Below the pieces are notes generated by a model. The model did no database searches, was not told the origin of the DNA, and worked only from the letters and a program-made list of their open reading frames with translations. From the NCBI RefSeq assembly GCF_016482785.1, contig NZ_JAEMXM010000001.1:186001-250000 (forward strand): a stretch of 64,000 nucleotides of DNA, read 5' to 3'. This document shows, one piece after another, positions 43,215-53,084 of this stretch; within the stretch, counting starts at the first letter, position 1; each line of letters starts with the position of its first letter. Origin of the DNA: Paenibacillus alkalitolerans. GTDB taxonomy: Bacteria; Bacillota; Bacilli; Paenibacillales; YIM-B00363. A program made the position numbers and the translations under genes.

Positions 43215-44027
43215 ATGAGTTTGCTGGAGGTAAAAGACATTACACATAGCTTTGCCTCAACCGGTTTTTTTCGGCGATATACTCGGAAGGTCAAGGTGCT
43301 TTCCGGTATTTCCATTTCGATTGAACAAGGCCAGTGTTTGGGTCTTCTCGGAACGAGCGGAGCAGGAAAAAGCACGCTGGGCAAAGTAATTTTAGGCCTT
43401 GAGAAACCGCAGAGGGGTAATGTGATATTTCAAGGCGTCGACTTGTATAATGCGGACCCGTCCGCCCGCAAACAGCTGCGCCGCGATCTTCAAGTCGTAT
43501 TTCAGGATTGTTATTCTTCGGTCAACCCGCGGATGACGGCGGAGCAAATTATAGCGGAGCCGTTGCAAAACTTCGAGAAGCTGACTCCTATGGAACTAAA
43601 ACGAACGATCGGAGAGCTGCTTGAAAGAGTCGGACTTGAACCGGAGGATATGCGCAAGCAGCCGCATCAATTTAGCGGAGGACAGCTGCAAAGAATCAAT
43701 ATTGCAAGAGCGATTGCGTTAAAGCCGAAGCTAATCGTTTTGGACGAGGCTGTAAGCAGTCTTGATATGGTGACCCAATCGCACATTTTGAAGCTGCTTA
43801 GCGAGTTAAAGTCATCGTATGGCCTTTCTTATCTCTTTATTACGCATGACATTAAAGCCGCTTACGCGATTTCTGACGCTATTGCCGTTATGGAACAAGG
43901 GGAAGTTATCGCGCGTTGTACGGATAAAGCGGAGCTTCTCAAACTCAACCATCCCAGTGTAATGAAATTGCTCGGCTCGATGCTGGCAGAGCATCCGCGG
44001 GATCGAAATTTCTCGGGATTAGAATGA
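43215..44027 (+). CDS. nikE: NikE/CntF-type ABC transporter ATPase
   Basis: About 270 residues from ATG 43215 with AAAGGGGATGG upstream; an earlier ATG 43152 overlaps the nikD stop (ATGA) and adds 21 basic residues, which is possible but less likely. Walker A GTSGAGKSTL, Q-loop VFQDCYSSVNPRMT, signature FSGGQLQRINIARA, Walker B LIVLDEAVSSLD, H-loop FITHDIKAA. It completes the five-gene importer. Confidence 0.92.
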   Translation: MSLLEVKDITHSFASTGFFRRYTRKVKVLSGISISIEQGQCLGLLGTSGAGKSTLGKVILGLEKPQRGNVIFQGVDLYNADPSARKQLRRDLQVVFQDCYSSVNPRMTAEQIIAEPLQNFEKLTPMELKRTIGELLERVGLEPEDMRKQPHQFSGGQLQRINIARAIALKPKLIVLDEAVSSLDMVTQSHILKLLSELKSSYGLSYLFITHDIKAAYAISDAIAVMEQGEVIARCTDKAELLKLNHPSVMKLLGSMLAEHPRDRNFSGLE

Positions 44028-44180
44028 GCCGGTGAACTCCCGCGCATGAATTGACTGAAAATTATAAGTATGAAACAATTATTTGAGGTGAGTGTATACA
44101 TATATTGGAAGAAGCAAACATTAACTGTGGCTGTCATGCATATGGAGAGGAATAAACTAATGTACAAAAAAGGAGATACG

Positions 44181-45659
44181 ATGACAGAGCAAAAAGCAAT
44201 TATAGATACAGGATGGAACTTCGATAACAGTTATGCCCGTCTGCCGGAAATATTTTTTACAAGGCTTAATCCAACCCCTGTACGCTCACCGAAGTTGATC
44301 ATTCTTAATAATTCGTTGGCGGCATCCCTTGGGTTGAACGCTCAAGCGTTGGAATGCAACGATAGCGTAGCGGTGTTTGCCGGAAACCGGATTCCCGAGG
44401 GAGCTTTGCCTCTTGCTCAAGCTTATGCAGGCCATCAATTCGGGCACTTTACCATGTTAGGGGACGGCCGGGCTCTGCTGATTGGCGAACAGATCACTCC
44501 GCAGGGAGAACGGGTCGATATTCAGCTTAAGGGCTCAGGCAGGACGCCATACTCCCGCGGAGGCGACGGTCGGGCGGCTCTTGGACCGATGCTGCGAGAA
44601 TACATTATCAGCGAAGCAATGCATGCGCTTGGTATCGCCACCACTCGCAGCTTAGCGGTAGTGACAACCGGTGAACCGGTCATCCGCGAAACCGAGCTGC
44701 CTGGTGCAATTCTCACCCGAGTGGCTGCAAGTCATCTCCGCGTCGGCACCTTTCAATATGTTTCGAGATGGGGCACTGTTGATGATCTTCGGGTGCTGGC
44801 GGATTACACATTGCAAAGACACTACCCGGAAGTTGACGCCGATGAAAACCGCTATCTTAGTCTGCTTCAGGAAGTGATCAAACGCCAAGCCGTGCTCATT
44901 GCCAAATGGCAGCTCGTCGGCTTTATTCACGGGGTGATGAACACCGACAACATGGCCATTAGCGGTGAAACCATCGATTATGGTCCTTGCGCCTTCATGG
45001 ATGCCTATGATCCGGCAACGGTATTCAGTTCCATTGACATTCATGGCCGTTATGCCTATGGCAATCAGCCGCATATTGCCGCGTGGAACCTCGCGAGGTT
45101 TGCTGAAACGCTATTGCCGCTGCTGCATGAAGACGAGGAGCAAGCTGTGAAACTGGCCGAAGATGAGATTTCTAACTTTGCCGAGTCGTTTCACCGGAAT
45201 TGGCTTACGGGAATGCGGGCAAAACTCGGAATCTTTAACGAAGAACCGGAAGATGAATCCCTTATTGAAGGCCTCCTTAGTATGATGCAAAAGTATCGTG
45301 CGGACTACACCAACACGTTCCGCGCATTAACTTTTGATGAAAAGCCGGAGGATATGGCTCTGTTCGGCACCGCGGAGTTTGCTCAGTGGCATGAGCAGTG
45401 GAAGGAGAGATTAAGCAGACAGCAGGAACCAAAAGACTCCTCGCAGCAGTTGATGCGAAGCAGAAATCCCGCTTTAATCCCTCGCAACCACCGGGTAGAG
45501 GAAGCGTTGGAAGCTGCGGTGGAACGAGGAGACTACAGCGTCATGGAAAGGCTTCTTGATGTTCTATCGCGACCCTACGCGCACTCCCCCGAACAGGCCG
45601 ATTACTGCACGCCGGCTGCACCATCAAACCGTCCTTACCGAACCTTTTGCGGTACCTGA
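44181..45659 (+). CDS. selO: SelO/YdiU-family protein adenylyltransferase
   Basis: 492 residues from ATG 44181 (AAAAAAGGAGATACG upstream). SelO is a pseudokinase-fold enzyme that transfers AMP to proteins. Blocks: [56 protein letters not shown] (catalytic Asn/Asp) and the terminal YRTFCGT, with Cys at the position occupied by selenocysteine in some homologues. Full length. No operon link to nikE is evident. Confidence 0.93.
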   Translation: MTEQKAIIDTGWNFDNSYARLPEIFFTRLNPTPVRSPKLIILNNSLAASLGLNAQALECNDSVAVFAGNRIPEGALPLAQAYAGHQFGHFTMLGDGRALLIGEQITPQGERVDIQLKGSGRTPYSRGGDGRAALGPMLREYIISEAMHALGIATTRSLAVVTTGEPVIRETELPGAILTRVAASHLRVGTFQYVSRWGTVDDLRVLADYTLQRHYPEVDADENRYLSLLQEVIKRQAVLIAKWQLVGFIHGVMNTDNMAISGETIDYGPCAFMDAYDPATVFSSIDIHGRYAYGNQPHIAAWNLARFAETLLPLLHEDEEQAVKLAEDEISNFAESFHRNWLTGMRAKLGIFNEEPEDESLIEGLLSMMQKYRADYTNTFRALTFDEKPEDMALFGTAEFAQWHEQWKERLSRQQEPKDSSQQLMRSRNPALIPRNHRVEEALEAAVERGDYSVMERLLDVLSRPYAHSPEQADYCTPAAPSNRPYRTFCGT

Positions 45660-45692
45660 AATAGAAAAACTTTATAAATAAGTTGTTTTTGG

Positions 45693-45720
45693 AAAAGGGC
45701 ATACTATTTAGCCCTTTTTC
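45693..45720 (+). terminator. intrinsic terminator after selO
   Basis: AAAAGGGC (45693-45700) pairs with GCCCTTTT (45711-45718), ending in a T run. Confidence 0.8.
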
Positions 45721-45804
45721 TGTTACGCTCAGTTAGACAAAATAGCGCCATCTTACAGCTTCCGGGTTCCAGCGGTAGTCCGTTTCGACAGAGAACATTG
45801 CAAT

Positions 45805-45822
45805 GGCTGCCTCATGGCAGCC
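45805..45822. terminator. hairpin upstream of mscL, terminator-like
   Basis: GGCTGCC (45805-45811) and GGCAGCC (45816-45822) form a perfect 7-bp stem with a four-base loop; the following TTGTTC is only a weak T tract. Confidence 0.35.
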
Positions 45823-45889
45823 TTGTTCATTTACCAGTATGGCGCTATGATAAATTATCGGCAAATATTATTCGAAGGAGCCTGTATCC

Positions 45890-46267
45890 ATGTGGAAAGA
45901 ATTCAAAGCTTTTGCACTTAAAGGCAATGTAGTGGACCTTGCCATTGGTGTGATCATCGGTGCCGCATTTGGAAAAATCGTCACTTCTCTAGTCAATGAT
46001 CTGCTGATGCCCATTATCGGTCTGCTTGTCGGCGGCATCAATCTGAGTGATCTTCATATCAAGTCAGGAGAAACTATATTAAAATATGGATCGTTTTTCC
46101 AGACAGTGCTTGATTTCTTTATAGTTTCATTCTCCATCTTCTTGTCTATAAAAGTCATCAACAAATATAAACGAAAAGAAGAAGCGAATCCCGACGTACC
46201 GCCACCGCCGAGCAAAGAAGAAATCTTGCTTACCGAAATACGGGATTTGTTAAAACAAAAAAATTAA
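45890..46267 (+). CDS. mscL: large-conductance mechanosensitive channel
   Basis: 125 residues, usual MscL length. N-terminal amphipathic helix and first pore helix [20 protein letters not shown] with the gate residues, then [17 protein letters not shown], a periplasmic loop ([17 protein letters not shown]), second membrane helix [16 protein letters not shown] and a charged C-terminal helix. It forms a pentamer that releases solutes on hypo-osmotic shock. GAAGGAG precedes the start. Confidence 0.96.
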   Translation: MWKEFKAFALKGNVVDLAIGVIIGAAFGKIVTSLVNDLLMPIIGLLVGGINLSDLHIKSGETILKYGSFFQTVLDFFIVSFSIFLSIKVINKYKRKEEANPDVPPPPSKEEILLTEIRDLLKQKN

Positions 46268-46303
46268 TCCGAGGAAAACGGTTGGAGAGGGTGATCCAAG
46301 ATC

Positions 46304-46675
46304 ATGCAGGAACCGAATAAAACCTACAATACAGCGGTTGAAGCATTTCTTGAAGTCATCGGAGGCAAGTGGAAGCCCGTCATACTATTCCACCTCACAT
46401 TCGGTAAGAAGCGTAATGGCGAGCTAATGCGCCTATTGCCTGACGTAACGCAAAAAGTGCTGACCCAGCAGCTAGGGGAACTTGTGAAGGATGGAATCGT
46501 AGCCCGGATTTCTTATAACCAGGTACCGCCGAAGGTCGAATACGAGTTGACCGACTACGGTTGGCGACTTAAAGATATCCTTCATCTCATGTGCAGATGG
46601 GGCGACATGCATATTGAAAGAGTTTATGGGGATAGAGGCAGGGTTCTTTTCAAACCGCCGCATTCCGGCAATTAA
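46304..46675 (+). CDS. HxlR-family transcriptional regulator
   Basis: 123 residues with the MarR-like winged helix of HxlR: GGKWKPVILFHL, then RNGELMRLLPDVTQKVLTQQ, LGELVKDGIVARI, and the beta wing VEYELTDYG. Family members sense aldehydes, quinones or redox stress and control adjacent reductases. It is convergent with the PRISE reductase at 46731, whose promoter holds a matching inverted repeat (47870-47898). Confidence 0.92.
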   Translation: MQEPNKTYNTAVEAFLEVIGGKWKPVILFHLTFGKKRNGELMRLLPDVTQKVLTQQLGELVKDGIVARISYNQVPPKVEYELTDYGWRLKDILHLMCRWGDMHIERVYGDRGRVLFKPPHSGN

Positions 46676-46730
46676 GAGTTATACCGGTCCCTGATCATGA
46701 GGAACCGGTACCGTGCGAATATTAATTGGA

Positions 46731-47801
46731 TTAAGGAATTACTTTGCGCTGGCGGAAGTCTTCAAAGATGTCCATAAACATCTTCTCTGTATCGACGAAG
46801 TCATGGAAGCCGAAGCGGCGCGCTTTTGAGCTGTCGGCAAAAAAGTCGTAATCCCAAGCAAACACGAAATCCCCGAAACGCCAGGAGGAAACGTCTTTAT
46901 AGCCGTTATTCTCCAATCCGTACTTCTCAACCATGGATTTCCAAAGCGGCTCCTTATCGGCCATAACCACCTCCAATGACATTGGTAACGGCGGGGCTGT
47001 TTCGAGTTCGAAAAACGCCGCGATCTTGGGCCAAAGCTCGTTCCATCGGAAAAGGTCGCCATTTGTGATGTTAAACGCCTGATTCGCGCATCCTGCATCG
47101 GTCGCCGCCCAGACCGTCGCACGAGCCAACAACCCGGCATCGGTCATTTCCAGCAGGCTATGATAAGCCCCCGGCTTCCCGGGAAAACGGAGCGGCAAGC
47201 CCAGTTCCTTCGACATGGAAGCATAAATCGCTATGACCATCGCCAGGTTCATTGGATTGCCGAGTGCAAATCCGCAAACAACCGACGGTCGAAGGGCGGA
47301 CCAAGTCCAGGTGCTTCCCGGTTGCCGCTGTTCGAGGAAAAGTTGTTGATCGACGTTGAACTCGGGCGGCATATGGTAGGCGTCAGTTTCCTTTGCGGGT
47401 GTCTTGAATGGACCGAGATGAGCGCCGTACACCTTGTACCCTTGCATAAGACTGATATGCTGCAGGTTCGGGGCGACCGCTTCTACCGCGTTGACCACAT
47501 TCACAAGCATGGATAGATTAGGTTGAACGAGCTCGGCCCAAGTAGGGCGGTCTTGATATGCCGCGTAGAAGATATGGGTGACCTCGGTTAATGTGCCCAG
47601 CTTCTCTCGGGTTTCATCTTCGTTAAGCAAATTCACCGGTACATACCGCAAACGACCGGTGTCATCTCCGCAGCGTCGGGATACTCCAATGACGTTCCAA
47701 TCGGAAAGTGTAAGCAGATAATTAATGAGATTCCGTCCGATTACTCCATTGGCTCCAACGACTAATGCGGTCTTCATTGTTTCAATTTGATCTGATTTCA
47801 T
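46731..47801 (-). CDS. SDR-fold reductase, PRISE (progesterone 5-beta-reductase/iridoid synthase-like)
   Basis: 356 residues from ATG 47801 (GAGGAGG upstream). The NADP-binding start is ALVVGANGVIGRNLINYL with SRR marking NADP preference. The PRISE-type catalytic lysine is in LMQGYKVYGAHLG, and the domain keeps WTWSALRPSVVCG and NITNGDLFRW. Such enzymes reduce activated C=C bonds of enones, useful for detoxification. Probably controlled by the HxlR protein next to it. Confidence 0.85.
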   Translation of the reverse strand: MKSDQIETMKTALVVGANGVIGRNLINYLLTLSDWNVIGVSRRCGDDTGRLRYVPVNLLNEDETREKLGTLTEVTHIFYAAYQDRPTWAELVQPNLSMLVNVVNAVEAVAPNLQHISLMQGYKVYGAHLGPFKTPAKETDAYHMPPEFNVDQQLFLEQRQPGSTWTWSALRPSVVCGFALGNPMNLAMVIAIYASMSKELGLPLRFPGKPGAYHSLLEMTDAGLLARATVWAATDAGCANQAFNITNGDLFRWNELWPKIAAFFELETAPPLPMSLEVVMADKEPLWKSMVEKYGLENNGYKDVSSWRFGDFVFAWDYDFFADSSKARRFGFHDFVDTEKMFMDIFEDFRQRKVIP

Positions 47802-47865
47802 TAGGTTTCTCCTCCTCACCTTCAACTGATGAATATTGTGGAATAGAAGAAGGGAGATGTATAGT

Positions 47866-47898
47866 ACGCACTTTCAAGTCATATACGCACTTGAAAGT
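47866..47898. promoter_or_regulatory. inverted/direct repeat, candidate HxlR operator
   Basis: ACTTTCAAGT (47870-47879) and ACTTGAAAGT (47889-47898) are perfect inverted repeats with a nine-base spacer; TACGCACTT is also a direct repeat at 47866 and 47885 (19-base period, two helical turns). The site is 65-97 bases upstream of the PRISE gene start on the minus strand. Confidence 0.6.
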
Positions 47899-48125
47899 AA
47901 CTTAGCGTAATCCTTTCAATTTTAATAGGTTTTCATGATCAATACCGTGACAGGGCGAAGTTAATAAAAGAGGAAGGTTTAAAAAGGGCTCGCGAATTAG
48001 CTGCTACCTTCTAGAGAGTTGTCGGAAAGATTAACATAATCTTTAGAACGAGCTAATATTCTTCTTAGATTACTTCGATAGATTGGTGGTGTACTTATCC
48101 AATAAATGTAGGAGGTATTTGTTCG

Positions 48126-49346
48126 ATGAGCCATGATGAAGCAAGTAAAAGCATGAGCAGGAGGGATTTTATTAAAGTCGGAGGGGCGGGTGCGCTGGCG
48201 CTCACGCTCGGCTCGACGGGTGTTCCCGTCGAATTATTTGGCGGAGGGAAGGTGCAGGCAGCAACCAACGACAACGTGAAGCTGCAATTCAACCCGGACG
48301 GAAAGTTTAAAATCGTCCAGTTCAACGATACTCAGGACGACGAACTTATCGATCGGCGAACCGTGGAACTGATGGAAAAGGTGCTCGACGCCGAAAAGCC
48401 GGATTTCGTCGTCCTTAATGGCGACAATATTACCGGGGGCTGCGATACGGCGACAGAGATGAAGCAGGCGATGAACAACGTTGCCCAGCCAATGGAGCAG
48501 CGAGGAATCAAGTGGGCCGTAACCTTCGGGAATCACGACGAAGACTCGACTCCCAACGCCGGTCTCTACGAAGAGGAGATGCTGCGATTTTATATGGCGT
48601 ACAAGCATAATGTGAACCAGCCCGGAGAACGGGGAATTACCGGGACGGGGAATACCCACCTGTTAATCCGCTCCTCCCAAGGGGCGAAGCCGTCCTTCAA
48701 CCTCTGGCTGCTGGACAGCGGAAGGTATGCGCCACAGACGATCGCCGGTCAAGACTTCGAAGGATATCCGACCTGGGATTGGCTGCGGTTCGATCAAGTG
48801 GCGTGGTATTACGAAACCTCCAAAAAGCTGGAGGAGCAACTGGGTTATAAAGTGCCGTCGCTCATGTTCATTCATATCCCGCTCTGGGAGTACCGATTCA
48901 TGTGGTTCGCCAGCGTCGACGGAAGGTCCGAGGCCGACCATGCAAGGGCCGTCGTGAAACACCAGATTGTTGGAGAACGGAACGAAGAAGAGTGCCCGGG
49001 TCCGATCAATAGCGGCATGTTTTCGGCGATTCTGGCTCGAGGCGATGTTAAGGGCGTTTTCTGCGGTCATGATCACGTCAATACGTACCACGGCAACTAC
49101 TACGGCGTGCTGCTCGGCTATGCCGGAAGCGCGGGTTTCGGCGCTTACGGTTTGCCCGGCGAGGATCGGAACCGGCTGCGCGGCGCCCGGGTATTCCATC
49201 TCGACGAACACGCTGAGAACGTTCTTGTCGAGACCCATATGGTGTTTGCCAAGGATTACGGCATCGATCTTACCGCGAACGACCAAAGCACGGAGCCCGC
49301 TCCGATCCCGGAAAACAAGAAGCAGGAGAAGATAGTGCAGCAGTAA
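48126..49346 (+). CDS. Tat-exported metallophosphoesterase
   Basis: 406 residues. The N-terminus has the twin-arginine signal SRRDFIK followed by a hydrophobic stretch GAGALALTLG, so the folded enzyme is exported or surface-attached. The calcineurin-like core has FNDTQDDEL, NGDNITGG, FGNHDEDS, HIPLWEY and CGHDHVN, the dimetal ligands. Substrates may be phosphomonoesters or diesters released from the wall or medium. Ends in a charged Glu/Lys tail. Its promoter region (47826-48125) is shared divergently with the PRISE gene. Confidence 0.9.
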   Translation: MSHDEASKSMSRRDFIKVGGAGALALTLGSTGVPVELFGGGKVQAATNDNVKLQFNPDGKFKIVQFNDTQDDELIDRRTVELMEKVLDAEKPDFVVLNGDNITGGCDTATEMKQAMNNVAQPMEQRGIKWAVTFGNHDEDSTPNAGLYEEEMLRFYMAYKHNVNQPGERGITGTGNTHLLIRSSQGAKPSFNLWLLDSGRYAPQTIAGQDFEGYPTWDWLRFDQVAWYYETSKKLEEQLGYKVPSLMFIHIPLWEYRFMWFASVDGRSEADHARAVVKHQIVGERNEEECPGPINSGMFSAILARGDVKGVFCGHDHVNTYHGNYYGVLLGYAGSAGFGAYGLPGEDRNRLRGARVFHLDEHAENVLVETHMVFAKDYGIDLTANDQSTEPAPIPENKKQEKIVQQ

Positions 49347-49392
49347 GCGTCGTATAATTGTTGCTACTAAACGATAGTTCAACTCCGAAGGG

Positions 49393-49424
49393 GCTGCCGA
49401 GTGGCAGTCCTGTCTTGTTTTTAG
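49393..49424 (+). terminator. possible terminator after the phosphoesterase
   Basis: CTGCC (49394-49398) pairs with GGCAG (49403-49407), then TCCTGTCTTGTTTTT. A moderate candidate. Confidence 0.45.
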
Positions 49425-49610
49425 GTTCAGGGGAGACTTATATAACGACGGTCAACTTGGCGATAGCACAACTGAGAATCGATTAACACCCGTGAAACTA
49501 AAGAGGAAATGGCCGACCGAAAAGTAATGGTGAAGCGGGTTCAGCCATTGCCGCCACTTTCTTGAACTGGTACGATTCTGAATATTGTCCAATTCGAAAG
49601 GAGTTATAAG

Positions 49611-50261
49611 ATGAAGTTCACGAGGATCTTGTTTCAAGGCGATTCCATTACGGATGGGGCCAGATCGCGCAATGACGATCTGAATCATGTATTGGGGCAT
49701 GGTTATCCCTATATTATTGCAAGCAAATTGGGCAATGAGCTGGCGGAAACAAGGCCGGTGTTTTTCAACCGGGGCGTCAGCGGCAACCGGGTGTCGGATC
49801 TGTATGCGCGCTGGAATGAGGATGCTTTCAGTCTTCAACCCGATTTGATCAGTATTCTGATCGGGGTTAATGATGCATGGCGGATCGTCAACGGCGAACC
49901 GACAGGTGCGACGGACCGGTTCGAGCGCGCTTACCGTCACTTGCTGGAGGAAACGAAAGAAGTTCTTCCATCTGTAGGCCTTATATTGTGCGAACCGTTC
50001 ATCCTCCGAACAGGTGCAACTGCAGGAAAGTGGGATGAGTGGCAGAAACGGATCGGCAAATATCAGGAAACCGTCCGAAAACTTGCTGAAGAATTTGAAG
50101 CCGTATTCGTTCCGCTGCAAGCAGCGCTTGATGAAGCATGCGGGAGAGCCGATGCGGCGTACTGGCTTTGGGATGGCGTCCATCCGACGGCAGCGGGGCA
50201 TTATCTCATTGCACGGCAATGGCTATCGGTCGTACAAGAGAGCCGGTTCGCTATTCGTTAA
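49611..50261 (+). CDS. SGNH/GDSL-family hydrolase
   Basis: 216 residues. SGNH blocks are in order: block I FQGDSITDGAR (nucleophile Ser), block II NRGVSGNR (Gly), block III IGVNDAW (Asn), block V DGVHPTAAGH (Asp/His). The family comprises esterases and lipases, including carbohydrate deacetylases; no signal peptide, so cytoplasmic. AAAGGAG precedes ATG 49611. Confidence 0.93.
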   Translation: MKFTRILFQGDSITDGARSRNDDLNHVLGHGYPYIIASKLGNELAETRPVFFNRGVSGNRVSDLYARWNEDAFSLQPDLISILIGVNDAWRIVNGEPTGATDRFERAYRHLLEETKEVLPSVGLILCEPFILRTGATAGKWDEWQKRIGKYQETVRKLAEEFEAVFVPLQAALDEACGRADAAYWLWDGVHPTAAGHYLIARQWLSVVQESRFAIR

Positions 50262-50293
50262 ACCTTTATTGGCGAACTGTCAAATATCAAAAA

Positions 50294-50340
50294 ACAGCGG
50301 CAGTCTAAGACTTATTCTTACGTCCTAGTCTTGCCGCTGT
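50294..50340. terminator. bidirectional terminator between SGNH gene and OYE remnant
   Basis: ACAGCGGCA (50294-50302) pairs with TGCCGCTGT (50332-50340), with further pairing inside; A/T tracts on both sides suit both directions. Confidence 0.75.
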
Positions 50341-50389
50341 TTCGTTTGTGCTGCATGAAAGTCCCGAAACCTGCCGCTTTCACAACGGT

Positions 50390-51262
50390 TTATACCCTGG
50401 TATCAATCGGGAACCAGCCAGGAATACTCATCATGAGGCTCCACATCGGATCGGGAATATTTAATGCCTGCTGATCATTCATGGAGAGCGTCGTCCTGAT
50501 CTTCTCCTCACGCCCCTGCAAGATAAGTTCGCTCCATTCCGGCTCCATGATCAACTGACGTCCGATTGCGATGATTGGAATGCCGGATTGCAGGGCTTCA
50601 AGTGCATCCTCGGGTGTATGCATGATCGCGGATCACCCGTTGAACTTCTCTAGTAATAGATAAAGCGAGTGTCATTCGTTTCTCAAGGCTGCCGCCGAAG
50701 GCGTCGCTGCGCCTGTTGGTGTAAGGGGAAAAGAACTGTTGAAGAAGATTCCCGTTTCCTCCATGGATCTCAACGCCGTCAAAGCCGGCTTCGACGGCTC
50801 GTCTGGCTGCTTCTGCATACGAGTGGATAAGACCGTATATTTCCGGCCCGGTCAGCTCGCGAGGGATCGCCGCACCAGCTCTGTTCTCCGGAATATTACC
50901 GGCACTGACGAAATCTCCGGTTTTTGAACTTTGCCTGCCGGCATGGAAGATTTGCAGCACTGCCAACGCCCCTTCTGTCTGAATAGCCGCGGCAAGCTTA
51001 CTTAATCCGGGAATGAGTTCATCGCTGTCCGCACCAGGCCCTCCGATTAATCCGCCTTCAGGAGATACATAAGTGGCAGCGGTAATAACCATGCTTACAC
51101 CTTTGGCACGGCGGCTATAGTAGCGAATTTCTTCTTCGGAAATAGAGCCGTCCGCATTCGAGCTCATATGTGTCATAGCCGCCATAATGATTCGGCTTTT
51201 CAGTTTAATGCCGCTACGTTGGAAGGTAAAGGGTTCGAAGTCGGTCGATAAGCTTGTTTCAT
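50390..51262 (-). pseudogene. old yellow enzyme (NADH:flavin oxidoreductase, YqjM-like), degraded
   Basis: Reading on the minus strand, FEPFTFQRSGIKLKSRIIMA, MTHMSSNADGSISEEEIRYY, LAVLQIFHAGRQSS and GVEIHGGNGNLLQQFFSP (family usually HGANGYL, here GNGNL) give the first two thirds of an OYE barrel. The frame then jumps at about 50600-50640 to TPEDALEALQSGIPIIAIGR, the end of the barrel, with some 75-100 residues missing and a change of frame. A second frameshift lies near the start, where ATG 51262 (with a good ribosome site) is out of frame with the barrel. The gene is non-functional as read. Confidence 0.85.
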
Positions 51263-51590
51263 GGGAACGGCTCCTTACAATTTGGATTACTCCACTCCTA
51301 ATGAACTGAAGTATTACTTCAGCGATAAGGAGGAGTTATTAGACCGATTATAGTTTTTTGCGAAAGATTGCGTAAGAACGCAAATCATTCGGATCTAATC
51401 CGATTGTTTGGATTCACTTACTTTTTTAAAGTTGATATGGGTAAGTCTCCACTTTAACACGTAATAACGATCGCTTTCCCGTTTTCGGAATGAAATAGAC
51501 GAATGATAATTTTTACATTAAAATAGAACATATATTCTTATCGATACAAATACCCGAAGAAGTCACTTAAAGAAAGTGGGGGAATGAACT
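51263..51590. other. intergenic region with a short inverted repeat
   Basis: The 328 bases between the OYE remnant and the pentapeptide gene carry CTGAAGT-ATT-ACTTCAG (51306-51322), a perfect inverted repeat 44-60 bases upstream of the OYE start, probably its former operator. No gene is evident in the rest, which is AT-rich. Confidence 0.45.
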
Positions 51591-52187
51591 TTGATTCAAT
51601 TTACCGAAACTGAATATGACGGAGAAATTATTAAAGATGTTGAATTTAGTGCACAGCAACTGGAGTCGATCATATTTTATAATTGTATTTTTGAAAATTG
51701 TGATTTTAGTGAAACCGCGTTTAAGTCATGCAAATTTAACGACTGCGAATTCAAGAAGTGTATTTTGAGTGTTATCGGAGTCAAAGATTGTTCTTTTTCA
51801 AATGTTACTTTTAATAAATCGAAAATAATGGGTGTGAATTGGTCGGAATCTAAATGGAAAAAGATGGCGAGCGGATGTACACTTCAATTCGATGAATGCA
51901 ATTTGAGCCACTCAACCTTCATCGGTTTGAATCTAAAGGGCATTCTCGTACGAAATAGCGTGTCAAGAGACGTGGATTTCAGAGAATCGGACCTAACTAA
52001 TGCCGACTTTCAATATACAGATTTGACCGGCAGCATATTCATGAATACTAACTTAACAAATGCGGATTTTTGCCATGCAACTAATTACTCAATATCCGTT
52101 ACGACAAACAAAACGAAAAATGCTCGTTTTATGTTGCCTGAAGCAATGTCATTACTGTATTGTTTAGACATTAACCTAGTTGATTAA
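51591..52187 (+). CDS. pentapeptide-repeat protein
   Basis: 198 residues from TTG 51591 (GTGGGGGAATG upstream). Repeats of the A(D/N)LXX type run through most of the chain, for example CIFENCDFSETAFKSCKFND, then VDFRESDLTNADFQYTDLTG and SIFMNTNLTNADF. They build a right-handed quadrilateral beta helix. The size and repeat content are close to Qnr/McbG-like proteins that mimic DNA and protect gyrase, but that function cannot be assigned without comparison. The gene is AT-richer than its neighbours. Confidence 0.85.
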   Translation: MIQFTETEYDGEIIKDVEFSAQQLESIIFYNCIFENCDFSETAFKSCKFNDCEFKKCILSVIGVKDCSFSNVTFNKSKIMGVNWSESKWKKMASGCTLQFDECNLSHSTFIGLNLKGILVRNSVSRDVDFRESDLTNADFQYTDLTGSIFMNTNLTNADFCHATNYSISVTTNKTKNARFMLPEAMSLLYCLDINLVD

Positions 52188-52216
52188 AGAAAATAAACGA
52201 TAATGGAGGCTTATCA

Positions 52217-52525
52217 ATGAGTCAACGCTATCGAATTACAAGAACACTTCAAGAAAACGGCAATTCCGAACAAACAATAACTTTGGAAGAGTGCAAACGG
52301 TATTTTGCGTCCAAACCTGATTTTTCCTATACATCAGTTTTTACGGTGAAAGGATCTACCAGCATGTCGATTGAGGGAGATTTTTTCATGTGGAGCTGTG
52401 GAAATAAAAAGATCCCGTTCCGGCATTATCAGGGAGATATTTACGTTTCGGGCACCGATAAAGCAGTGATTCCCAAGATGATTGAGGTTGCGGGTGAATT
52501 GGGAGCGGATGTGCTGGAAGGGTAA
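52217..52525 (+). CDS. small protein of unknown function
   Basis: 102 residues, mixed alpha/beta: MSQRYRITRTLQENG, FSYTSVFTVKG, FFMWSCGNKKIPFRHYQGDI, ending in a helix EVAGELGADVLEG. GGAGG lies eight bases before the ATG. It follows the pentapeptide gene by 29 bases and may be cotranscribed. No family recognised. Confidence 0.6.
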   Translation: MSQRYRITRTLQENGNSEQTITLEECKRYFASKPDFSYTSVFTVKGSTSMSIEGDFFMWSCGNKKIPFRHYQGDIYVSGTDKAVIPKMIEVAGELGADVLEG

Positions 52526-52550
52526 TATTTTCATAGAAGAAGGTGCGGCA

Positions 52551-52958
52551 ATGGGTGCTTGGTGGATGAAGAGCGTCGAATTTATTACCCTGTTCGTAGA
52601 GGATTTGCAACGCACGAAGTTGTTCTATCAGGAAGTTTTTGGCTTGTCGGCCGTATTTGAAGACGAGAGTTCTGCGGTATTCGATTTTGGAAACATAAGT
52701 GTTAATCTGCTCAAAATTTCTGAAGCATTCGAGCTAATCGAGCCTGCGGCTGTCGCCGGTCGCGAGGGAGGATCGCGCTTTCAGTTAACCATCACTGTGG
52801 ATAATGTTGATACTGTTTGTGAAGAGCTTAACAAGCACGGGGTTACGCTACTCAACGGCCCCATGAACCGACCGTGGGGAATACGCACCGCCAGTTTTAC
52901 CGATCCCGGCGGCCATATATGGGAAATCGCACAGGCCCTGCCCAAGGCCGAGGAATGA
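52551..52958 (+). CDS. VOC (glyoxalase/bleomycin-resistance fold) family protein
   Basis: 135 residues from ATG 52551 (GAAGAAGGTG upstream); ATG 52566 is an alternative. Single VOC module: FITLFVEDLQRTKLFYQEVF, then RFQLTITVDNVDTVCEEL, and the closing FTDPGGHIWEIAQAL with the C-terminal metal-site Glu. Substrate unknown. Confidence 0.88.
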   Translation: MGAWWMKSVEFITLFVEDLQRTKLFYQEVFGLSAVFEDESSAVFDFGNISVNLLKISEAFELIEPAAVAGREGGSRFQLTITVDNVDTVCEELNKHGVTLLNGPMNRPWGIRTASFTDPGGHIWEIAQALPKAEE

Positions 52959-53028
52959 AGAGTAATCAGTTGACATATACCATATGATTGACACTTACAT
53001 AATATATTTGCTTAATTGAGGTAATCTT

Positions 53029-53068
53029 CAAATAGCCCTCATCTTGGTGTCAAGGTGCGGGCTATTTG
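53029..53068. terminator. inverted repeat between convergent genes, terminator-like
   Basis: CAAATAGCCC (53029-53038) pairs perfectly with GGGCTATTTG (53059-53068). T/A flanks on both sides suit termination for the VOC gene and for the minus-strand gene at 53085. Confidence 0.55.
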
Positions 53069-53084
53069 ATTATTATTGCGGCGA

